A stretch of 5,131 bases of DNA from positions 1-5,131 of the forward strand of contig JAUCGD010000243.1 in assembly GCA_030377945.1 (NCBI GenBank), read 5' to 3'. Made by a program: the position numbers and the translations under genes. The notes under the pieces are model-generated. The model was given only the letters and a program-made list of their open reading frames with translations, was not told the origin of the DNA and searched no databases. Source of the stretch: Desulfobacterales bacterium HSG17 (GTDB lineage Bacteria > Desulfobacterota > Desulfobacteria > Desulfobacterales > Desulfococcaceae). Shown here in pieces: positions 1 through 5,131 of this stretch. Within the stretch, counting starts at the first letter, position 1; every line of letters begins with the position of its first letter.

Positions 1-1
1 A

Positions 2-1723
2 GTAAAATATCTCAAAGATTATCGTCCTCCTGCATATTGGGTAGAGAATACAGACCTGAATTTTGATTTACAGGAAACCGATACCCTGGTTCGTTCTGTA
101 TTAAATATCCGCCGGAATACAGATGTATCGGATAATACCGATCCACTGATCCTGGACGGAAAAAGCCTTGAACCGGTTTCTGTGAAAATAGATGGTAAAA
201 CTCTTGATTCGGATAAATATCAAGTCAATTCGGAAAATCTTACAATCTATGAAGTTCCTGAATCATTTTTACTTGAGATTACAACAAAGATCCAGCCCCA
301 GGACAATACATCCCTTGAAGGATTATATAAAGCCGGAGGTATTTTCTGCACCCAGTGTGAAGCTGAAGGGTTTCGCAAGATAAGCTATTTTCCTGACCGG
401 CCGGATGTTATGTCAAAATATACCTGCACCATTATAGCTGATAAGGAAAAATACCCAATTCTTTTATCCAATGGAAATATTGTTGATTCAGGTGAAGCAT
501 CTCAGAATCGGCACTGGGTGAGATGGGAAGATCCCTTTAAAAAACCTTCCTACCTTTTTGCACTTGTTGCAGGAGATCTGGTCTGTGTTGAAGATTCATA
601 CAAAACAAAATCAGGTCGAAATGTTGCATTACGTATTTTTGTGGAGCACATGAATGCTGATAAATGCGATCATGCCATGCAGTCTTTGAAAAAAGCCATG
701 AAATGGGATGAGGATGTATTCGGACTGGAATATGATCTGGATATTTACATGATTGTTGCTGTAAATGATTTTAATATGGGAGCAATGGAAAACAAGGGCC
801 TGAATGTATTTAATTCAAAATATGTGCTGGCAAAACCTGAAACTGCAACAGATGTTGATTTCTGGAATATTGAAAGGGTAATTGCCCACGAATATTTTCA
901 TAATTGGACTGGAAACAGGGTGACATTGAAAAACTGGTTCCAACTCAGTCTTAAAGAAGGTTTAACAGTTTTTCGAGACCAGGAATTTTCAGCAGACATG
1001 ACATCCAGGCCGGTTAAGCGTATTTCAGATGTGCGTTCACTGCGTTCATATCAATTTCCCGAAGATGCAGGGCCTATGGCTCATCCGGTCAGACCTGAAT
1101 CATATATTGAAATGGATAATTTTTATACCATGACGGTTTATGAAAAAGGGGCAGAAATAATTAGGATGATTCACCGGCTACTGGGTGTACAGGGTTTTCG
1201 TAAAGGAATGGATCTTTATTTTGAGCGCCATGACAGTCAGGCTGTTACTACCGAAGATTTTGTCAAAGCTATGGAAGATGCCAATCAGGCAGATTTGAGT
1301 CAGTTCAGGCTCTGGTATTCCCAGGCAGGTACACCTGAAATATCTGTAAAAAGGGTATATAATAGCAAAAATAAAAGTTATTCCATGACCTTTACCCAGA
1401 AATGTCCTCCCAGTCTGGATATGGCAGAAAAAAAAGCCATGCACATTCCTGTTGCAATGGGTTTATTAGATCAGGCAGGAAATGATATTCCTCTCCAGCT
1501 TATGGATAAAAACAGCCCTGAAGGTACAACAATTTTGCTCAGTCTTCATAAGAAAAAACAAACCTTTGAATTTATCAATGTTCCCGAACTTCCGGTTCCT
1601 TCTATATTAAGGGGATTTTCAGCACCTGTAAAACTTAGAGCTGAATACACAAGCCAGGAGCAGGCATTTCTTCTTGCCAATGATTCTGATGAGTTTAACC
1701 GCTGGGAGGCGTTGTATGTCTAA
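2..1723 (+). CDS. pepN: Aminopeptidase N (M1 family, PepN type), 5' partial and lacking the C-terminal domain
   Basis: PepN is a cytoplasmic zinc metallopeptidase that removes N-terminal residues from peptides. The frame is open from base 2, so the gene begins before the window; the first codons (KYLKDYRPP) match about residue 8 of E. coli PepN, so only a handful of residues are missing. Numbering from base 2, the substrate-binding GAMEN motif is at residues 260-264, the zinc site HEYFH at 296-300, the third zinc ligand Glu in LKEG at 319, and the catalytic Tyr in TVYEKGAE at 380. The catalytic and middle beta domains follow E. coli PepN closely, including GTPEISV and FSAPVKL. The frame stops at residue 573, about 20 residues into the alpha-helical C-terminal domain, against a usual length near 870. 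Only three codons (LYV) follow the last conserved residues NRWEA. The active site is intact, but loss of this domain probably leaves a misfolded or altered enzyme. The family call is very secure; whether the product works is unknown. Confidence 0.95.
   Translation, partial: VKYLKDYRPPAYWVENTDLNFDLQETDTLVRSVLNIRRNTDVSDNTDPLILDGKSLEPVSVKIDGKTLDSDKYQVNSENLTIYEVPESFLLEITTKIQPQDNTSLEGLYKAGGIFCTQCEAEGFRKISYFPDRPDVMSKYTCTIIADKEKYPILLSNGNIVDSGEASQNRHWVRWEDPFKKPSYLFALVAGDLVCVEDSYKTKSGRNVALRIFVEHMNADKCDHAMQSLKKAMKWDEDVFGLEYDLDIYMIVAVNDFNMGAMENKGLNVFNSKYVLAKPETATDVDFWNIERVIAHEYFHNWTGNRVTLKNWFQLSLKEGLTVFRDQEFSADMTSRPVKRISDVRSLRSYQFPEDAGPMAHPVRPESYIEMDNFYTMTVYEKGAEIIRMIHRLLGVQGFRKGMDLYFERHDSQAVTTEDFVKAMEDANQADLSQFRLWYSQAGTPEISVKRVYNSKNKSYSMTFTQKCPPSLDMAEKKAMHIPVAMGLLDQAGNDIPLQLMDKNSPEGTTILLSLHKKKQTFEFINVPELPVPSILRGFSAPVKLRAEYTSQEQAFLLANDSDEFNRWEALYV
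1704..1709 (+). promoter_or_regulatory. Ribosome binding site of the hydrogenase small subunit, inside pepN codons
   Basis: GGGAGG lies six bases before the ATG at 1716 and is a strong Shine-Dalgarno match that decides the start. The same bases spell the conserved Trp-Glu-Ala of pepN (TGG GAG GC). The site therefore either came with the pepN fragment or was the short shared sequence through which the two regions joined. Confidence 0.75.
1704..1723 (+). other. Junction between broken pepN and the hydrogenase small-subunit gene
   Basis: PepN similarity continues through the codons for NRWEA (to about 1711) and is then lost. The ATG of the hydrogenase gene lies at 1716, and the TAA that ends the pepN frame (1721-1723) is read out of frame from the second and third hydrogenase codons. 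The pepN stop is therefore accidental, not an evolved end. The breakpoint lies at about 1708-1715. No inverted repeat, target duplication or transposase remnant is visible beside it. Likely causes are a deletion or recombination joint, or an assembly join. Confidence 0.7.
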
Positions 1724-2654
1724 AACTTTATACTGGTTACAATGCGGCGGATGCGGTGGTGATACCATGTCTTTACTGAGCCTGGAATCACCTGATATTC
1801 TTGAACTTTTTGAAGCTCTTGAAATTGAAGTACTCTGGCACCCTTCTCTTTCGGAGATCAGTCATGCTGAACATGAAAAATTACTGGAAAAAATAATATC
1901 AGGAAAAAAAACCCTGGATATTCTGTGCATTGAAGGTGCTGTTATACGCGGGCCTGGAGGAACAGGCATGTTTGATATATTCCAGGGCAGGCCCCGCCAG
2001 GATATTGTCATAGAACTGGCTGAAAAAGCAGGCTTTGTTTTAGGCGCAGGAACCTGTGCCAGTTTTGGGGGAATAACAGGAGCCGGGGATGTGGATGGTA
2101 CCGGCCTTCAATACAAAAATAAAGAAAAAGGAGGTCTTTTAGGGAAATCTTTTGTTTCTGCCAAGGGCCTGCCTGTTATCAATCTTCCGGGATGCCCCTG
2201 CCATTGTGAAGTGCTGGCAGGGGTACTCACATCCATTGCTTCAAATATTCCTGTTAAACTTACAAATTTCAATGCTCCTCTTCCCTGGTTTGGAATGCTG
2301 GTTCATCAGGGGTGTATCAGAAATGAATACCATGAATACCGGGTTGAAGAAAATGATTTCGGAGAAAACGGCTGCCTTTTCTTTTATATGGGATGCAGAG
2401 GCCCCCTGACATACGGGCCATGCAACAAACTGCTATGGAACCGGAGAAACTCCAAGACCAACGCAGGAGTCCCGTGTGCAGGCTGCACTCACCCTGATTT
2501 TCCTTTTTCCCACCCCTTTTTTAAAACAGACAATATTGCCGGTATTCCCCTGGAACTGCCTGATGGAGTAGATCGTGCTCATTATCTGGCATATAAGGGA
2601 ATGGCTGCTGCTGCTGCTCCTCACCGTCTTAAAAAGAGAGATACCCATGTATAA
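1716..2654 (+). CDS. [NiFe]-hydrogenase small subunit, group 2 (HupU/HoxB-like, probable H2 sensor)
   Basis: This 312-residue protein is the iron-sulfur electron-transfer subunit of a cytosolic [NiFe]-hydrogenase. It has no Tat signal and no C-terminal membrane helix; it begins directly at LYWLQCGGCGG. LWHPSLSE, LCIEG and CIRNEYHEY resemble regulatory small subunits HupU/HoxB. Proximal cluster ligands by alignment are Cys13, Cys114 (GTCASFGG) and Cys160 (PGCPCHC); the fourth position, normally Cys, is Asp16. The distal cluster uses His197, Cys200, Cys220 and Cys227. The medial cluster uses Cys236, Cys254 and Cys257, with no fourth Cys in between, which suggests a 3Fe-4S type. Cys10, Cys162 and Cys164 are extra. 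The start at 1716 is chosen for its Shine-Dalgarno and because the protein then begins just before the conserved motif; an upstream ATG at 1674 would add residues encoded by pepN. The large subunit follows. An uptake enzyme (group 2a) is the main alternative, less likely given the kinase neighbour and the large-subunit C-terminus. Confidence 0.93.
   Translation: MSKTLYWLQCGGCGGDTMSLLSLESPDILELFEALEIEVLWHPSLSEISHAEHEKLLEKIISGKKTLDILCIEGAVIRGPGGTGMFDIFQGRPRQDIVIELAEKAGFVLGAGTCASFGGITGAGDVDGTGLQYKNKEKGGLLGKSFVSAKGLPVINLPGCPCHCEVLAGVLTSIASNIPVKLTNFNAPLPWFGMLVHQGCIRNEYHEYRVEENDFGENGCLFFYMGCRGPLTYGPCNKLLWNRRNSKTNAGVPCAGCTHPDFPFSHPFFKTDNIAGIPLELPDGVDRAHYLAYKGMAAAAAPHRLKKRDTHV
2604..2618 (+). repeat. 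(GCT)5 trinucleotide run
   Basis: Five GCT copies encode an Ala run (MAAAAAPH) near the C-terminus of the small subunit. Group 2 small subunits often have an Ala/Ser-rich stretch before a short basic tail, so this is probably just coding. Slippage by whole units would keep the frame. Confidence 0.6.
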
Positions 2655-2709
2655 ATTCATGAAAAAATTTTTGGGAAAAAGGCAGGCAGGACTAAATGAC
2701 CAAATAAAT

Positions 2710-2733
2710 AACGGATTGCTAAAAAACGGATTG
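2710..2733 (+). repeat. 9-bp direct repeat AACGGATTG, period 15
   Basis: AACGGATTG occurs at 2710-2718 and again at 2725-2733, in the spacer just before the large-subunit ribosome binding site. If translated it gives NGLLK and NGLNS. No known function; two short copies could be chance. Confidence 0.5.
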
Positions 2734-2740
2734 AACAGCA

Positions 2741-2746
2741 AAGGAG
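2741..2746 (+). promoter_or_regulatory. Ribosome binding site of the large subunit
   Basis: AAGGAG with a five-base spacer before the ATG at 2752 is close to ideal. It favours 2752 over the in-frame starts at 2647, 2659 and farther upstream, and puts the start just before the conserved N-terminal motif of the family. Confidence 0.8.
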
Positions 2747-2751
2747 TGCCC

Positions 2752-4272
2752 ATGTCTGAAAAAACCATGATCCAGGTACCCTTAAACCGGGTTGAAGGAG
2801 ATCTGGAAATACGTGCTGAAGTAAAAGACGGATATGTTGTCAATGCCTGGAGTTCAGGAACCATGTACCGTGGATTTGAATCTATCCTGCAAGGCAGGGG
2901 TGCTTTGGACGGACTGGTGATTACTCCGCGCATCTGCGGTATATGCAATACAAGTCATCTGGCTGCTGCTGCCGGGGCATTAAATATGATTGGCAATGTT
3001 TCGCATCCTCCTGATGCCTTGAAAATGATTAACCTTGTCCACATGACAGAGCAGATTCAAAGTGATATTCGTCATGGTTTTTTGATGTTTACCCCTGATT
3101 TTATTAATCCTGCATATAAAAATCTCCCTAATTTTGAAGAAGCTGTGTACCGGTATTCGCCGTTTAAAGGAAAAACAGTGGTACAGGTGATACGAGAAAC
3201 AAAAAAAGTCCTTGAAATTGCTGCTATTATAGGAGGCCAGTGGCCCCATTCATCCTTTATTGTTCCAGGAGGTATTGTGTCCAATCCTGATAATACTGAT
3301 ATTCTTAAATGCAGGATGATCCTGGAACAATACAAAAAATGGTATGAGAAACAGATACTTGGATGTCCTGTTGAACGGTGGGCAGAGGTGCAGAGCATTG
3401 ATGATTTAAAGATATGGCTTAAGGAAAAAGATGCACACAGGCAAAGCGATCTTGGTTTTTACATCCAATATGCGCAGGAAATCGGTCTGGACAGGATTGG
3501 AAAAGGCCATGAAAATTTTATCAGTTACGGTGCTTATGAGATTCCTGAAAACAGCCATGTAAAAGGAATGGAAAACAGCTCCCACCTTATATCTCCGGGT
3601 TTTTTTTCTAAGGGACAAATAAATCCTTTTAAGCAGGAACATATATCCGAACATGTGGCTGCCTCATGGTATGTGGACTATGACAGGGGAAAGCATCCTT
3701 TTGAAGGAGAGACCAGACCCTTTGCCAGCGGAAAGCAGGGCAATAAATATTCCTGGGCCAAAGCTCCGCGTTACCAGGATATTCCAGCAGAAACAGGGCC
3801 TCTTGCCGACATGATTATCTCAGGTCAAAAACTGTTTTGCGACTACTGCGACAAAAAAGGGACTGACGTTTTTATACGAGAACTGGCCAGATTAACAAGA
3901 CCTGCTTTTATGATGCCTGTGATGGAAACATGGCTTTTGGAAGCATCTGTTTCAGGAACATCAGGCAGACAAAAATTTTATATTTCTCCAGGAGAGATTA
4001 CAGAGGGCCAGGGATTTGGCCTGACCGGTGCTGCAAGGGGTTCTTTAGGCCATTGGGTCAGTATTAAAGACAGTGTAATTGAACATTACCAGATTATAAC
4101 GCCAACAGCATGGAATCTCTCGCCAAGGGATTCTGACCAGGTAAGGGGTCCGGCTGAAGAGGCTCTTTTGGGAACAGAGGTGACAGATACTTCAAATCCT
4201 GTAAAACTGGGCCATGTTATCAGATCTTTTGATGCCTGTCTGGTGTGTACTGTTCATGCTATAAATATTTGA
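2752..4272 (+). CDS. [NiFe]-hydrogenase large subunit, group 2 (HupV/HoxC-like), without cleavable C-terminal peptide
   Basis: This 506-residue protein would carry the NiFe(CN)2CO active site. The N-terminus has NRVEGD (residues 12-17), with Glu15 at the usual proton-transfer position. RGFE is at 40-43. RICGIC (60-65) supplies Cys62 and Cys65, and DACLVCTVH (494-502) supplies Cys496 and Cys499. GAARGSLGHW (426-435) and TAWNLSPRD (452-460) are typical of group 2 enzymes. The protein ends four residues after His502, so there is no C-terminal peptide for a maturation protease to remove; sensory HoxC and HupV are known to lack it as well, whereas uptake enzymes have it. Ala495 replaces the usual Pro of DPCxxC. 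Of the two gas-channel gate positions (Ile and Phe in known sensors), Ile64 is kept and the second falls on Met112 by equal spacing. It follows the small subunit and precedes a kinase gene by 33 bases, suggesting an operon. Ni-Fe maturation genes are not in the window. Confidence 0.94.
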   Translation: MSEKTMIQVPLNRVEGDLEIRAEVKDGYVVNAWSSGTMYRGFESILQGRGALDGLVITPRICGICNTSHLAAAAGALNMIGNVSHPPDALKMINLVHMTEQIQSDIRHGFLMFTPDFINPAYKNLPNFEEAVYRYSPFKGKTVVQVIRETKKVLEIAAIIGGQWPHSSFIVPGGIVSNPDNTDILKCRMILEQYKKWYEKQILGCPVERWAEVQSIDDLKIWLKEKDAHRQSDLGFYIQYAQEIGLDRIGKGHENFISYGAYEIPENSHVKGMENSSHLISPGFFSKGQINPFKQEHISEHVAASWYVDYDRGKHPFEGETRPFASGKQGNKYSWAKAPRYQDIPAETGPLADMIISGQKLFCDYCDKKGTDVFIRELARLTRPAFMMPVMETWLLEASVSGTSGRQKFYISPGEITEGQGFGLTGAARGSLGHWVSIKDSVIEHYQIITPTAWNLSPRDSDQVRGPAEEALLGTEVTDTSNPVKLGHVIRSFDACLVCTVHAINI

Positions 4273-4291
4273 TTACAGCCTGTTATCTGGA

Positions 4292-4305
4292 AAGGAAGAA
4301 GGGGA
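4292..4305 (+). promoter_or_regulatory. Ribosome binding site of the histidine kinase
   Basis: The purine-rich run holds AAGGA (4292-4296), nine bases before the ATG at 4306, and a second G run nearer the start. The 33-base gap after the large-subunit TGA shows no hairpin or T-run terminator and no clear promoter, so co-transcription with the hydrogenase is likely. Confidence 0.65.
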
Positions 4306-5130
4306 ATGAAATCACTAAACAATCGCTTTACCTGCCCTCATACACTGGCCCTGGAACAGGAAAATGCCAGGCTTTATGAAGAGGTTCTAACAGCCAGAAG
4401 AGCTTCTGAAATAACAGCTAAAATGGTGTCTGAACAATTTGCCAGGATGGAAAAAGTTCTTCGCCAGCTAGAAGATAAATTTTCAGAAGAACAGGAACTT
4501 AGAAAAAAAGTTTTAGAAAAAAACAGGTATATGGCTGCCCTTAATGAAACCAATATGGATCTTATCAGCAAGCTTGATTTAACCGAACTGCTCACAGCCA
4601 TAATGAAACGTGCGGGAGAACTGCTTAATTCTCATCATGGATGTATTTATTTATTTAATCCTGTTACAGAATTTCTTGAACGCAAAATTAAACAGGGATT
4701 ATTCTGTGAACTGGCAAAAATGGAGATTAAACCTGGTTACGGTTTGAGTGGAAAAGTTTTTCAGACAGGTAAAAATATTGTTATTGATGACTACAATGCC
4801 TGGACAGGGCGTGCGCCTGTGTCAAAAGACCTGATTCGCACAATAATGGGAACTCCCCTGCAATCGGATTCACAGGTGACAGGTGTTATAAGCCTTGCTT
4901 ACGGTTTTAACTCAAAACAATTATTCGGGCCTGAAGAATCTGAATTATTAAGCCGCTTTGCACAGCTTGCATCAATGGCCATAGAAAATGCACGGCTTTA
5001 TTCAAACGCCCAAAAAGCACAGGAAGCAGCAGAAACGGCAAATCGTGCCAAAAGCACATTTCTAGCCAATATGAGCCATGAACTCCGCACACCTCTTAAT
5101 GCCATTATCGGTTATAGAGCCTACGCATAA
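4306..5130 (+). CDS. GAF-domain sensor histidine kinase, C-terminally cut (coiled coil + GAF + HisKA H-box)
   Basis: The 274 visible residues form the input half of a soluble histidine kinase. Residues about 13-80 are charged and heptad-like and should form a coiled coil. Residues about 90-232 are a GAF domain ([55 protein letters not shown] end). A short helical linker ([18 protein letters not shown]) leads to the HisKA H-box [14 protein letters not shown], with the phospho-accepting residue His258. There is no signal peptide or membrane helix, so it should act in the cytoplasm. After Tyr270 similarity is lost: RAYA and a stop follow, so the rest of HisKA and the whole ATP-binding domain are missing. 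As written it cannot phosphorylate itself. In H2-sensing systems the kinase (HoxJ, HupT) is controlled by the sensor hydrogenase, and the operon position suggests the same role here. Those kinases have a PAS input domain, so GAF is a difference. Partner and response regulator are not visible. Confidence 0.88.
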   Translation: MKSLNNRFTCPHTLALEQENARLYEEVLTARRASEITAKMVSEQFARMEKVLRQLEDKFSEEQELRKKVLEKNRYMAALNETNMDLISKLDLTELLTAIMKRAGELLNSHHGCIYLFNPVTEFLERKIKQGLFCELAKMEIKPGYGLSGKVFQTGKNIVIDDYNAWTGRAPVSKDLIRTIMGTPLQSDSQVTGVISLAYGFNSKQLFGPEESELLSRFAQLASMAIENARLYSNAQKAQEAAETANRAKSTFLANMSHELRTPLNAIIGYRAYA

Positions 5131-5131
5131 A
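5116..5131 (+). other. Loss of kinase similarity at the window edge
   Basis: HisKA domains usually continue NAIIGY with Ser or Thr and an acidic residue (for example SE). Here the next codons give RAYA and TAA, ending one base before the window end. Sixteen bases are too few to identify an inserted element. An insertion, a rearrangement or a bad assembly end would all look like this. Confidence 0.55.

Larger units (their letters stand above)
2647..2751 (+). other. Spacer open in frame with the large subunit: possible basic 35-residue N-terminal extension
   Basis: An ATG at 2647 overlaps the small-subunit stop by eight bases (ATGTATAA), and the frame runs without a stop into the large subunit. 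A further ATG lies at 2659. The encoded stretch is basic and Lys/Asn-rich (MYKFMKKFLGKRQ, then NGLLKNGLNSKG) and is not part of the hydrogenase fold as I know it. Only a weak purine-rich site (AAGAGAG, 2634-2640) precedes 2647, against a much better site before 2752. It may be an untranslated spacer, a coupled leader, or a real extension. Confidence 0.45.

Noticed and set aside
182..184. GTG as the start of the aminopeptidase
   Set aside because: The same frame is open back to base 2 and encodes recognisable PepN N-terminal sequence (KYLKDYRPP, then LNFDL), so the true start is upstream of the window.
1716..1766. 4Fe-3S proximal cluster of the oxygen-tolerant type
   Set aside because: The extra Cys are not at the positions that define that cluster: the residue just before the second ligand site is Gly15, and the position five after Cys114 is Gly119.
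1836..1853. Sigma-54-like promoter (TGGCAC followed by TTTC)
   Set aside because: The second half lacks the TTGC core, and the bases encode LWHPSLS, which is conserved in the hydrogenase family.
2575..2646. Upstream in-frame ATG (2575) as the large-subunit start
   Set aside because: It would overlap the small subunit by 80 bases. The Leu run it gives is only the GCT repeat read in another frame, not a signal peptide.
2433..2948. 171-codon open frame on the minus strand
   Set aside because: It lies across the small-subunit 3' end and large-subunit 5' end, has no recognisable domain, and both + strand genes are certain. The other minus-strand open frames in the window fail for the same reason.
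3600..3607. Run of eight T as a frameshift or terminator
   Set aside because: The frame continues with typical large-subunit sequence on both sides, and there is no hairpin before it.
4273..4305. Terminator or promoter between the large subunit and the kinase
   Set aside because: No stem-loop or T run, and no convincing -10/-35 pair; the bases are mostly a purine-rich ribosome binding region.

Overview
The window holds four genes, all on the + strand and tightly packed. In order they are: a PepN-type aminopeptidase that is cut at both ends; the small and large subunits of a cytosolic [NiFe]-hydrogenase that looks like the H2-sensing type (group 2, HupUV/HoxBC-like, possibly the 2c branch); and the N-terminal part of a GAF-domain histidine kinase. 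No RNA gene, CRISPR array or recognisable transposase is visible, and no gap between genes is longer than about 100 bases.

The organism is probably an anaerobic or facultative bacterium. The AT-leaning but mixed codon use, and a stand-alone group 2 hydrogenase beside a GAF histidine kinase, suggest Desulfobacterota (sulfate-reducer-like deltaproteobacteria). This is inference; no taxonomic marker is present.

Layout. Bases 2-1723 encode the N-terminal, catalytic and middle domains of PepN with all catalytic residues intact. The frame ends about 20 residues into the C-terminal helical domain, so about 300 residues of the usual ~870 are missing. PepN similarity stops within a few bases of the ATG of the hydrogenase small subunit (1716), and the ribosome binding site of that gene is made of conserved pepN codons. 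This looks like a deletion or rearrangement joint, or an assembly join. Bases 1716-2654 encode the small subunit, with no Tat signal and no membrane anchor. Bases 2752-4272 encode the large subunit, with both Cys pairs for the NiFe site and no cleavable C-terminal peptide. A 97-base stretch between them stays open in the large-subunit frame and could add a basic 35-residue N-terminus. Bases 4306-5130 encode a soluble coiled coil + GAF + HisKA H-box protein whose similarity ends six residues after the H-box; the frame stops one base before the window end.

How they may work together: the two hydrogenase subunits would form a low-turnover H2 receptor in the cytoplasm that controls the kinase, as HoxBC/HupUV control HoxJ/HupT. 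Here the kinase has a GAF domain and a long N-terminal coiled coil in the part that is visible. Unusual points are an Asp in place of one proximal-cluster Cys, three extra Cys near that cluster, a Met at one of the two gas-channel gate positions, and Ala in place of Pro in the C-terminal DPCxxC motif.
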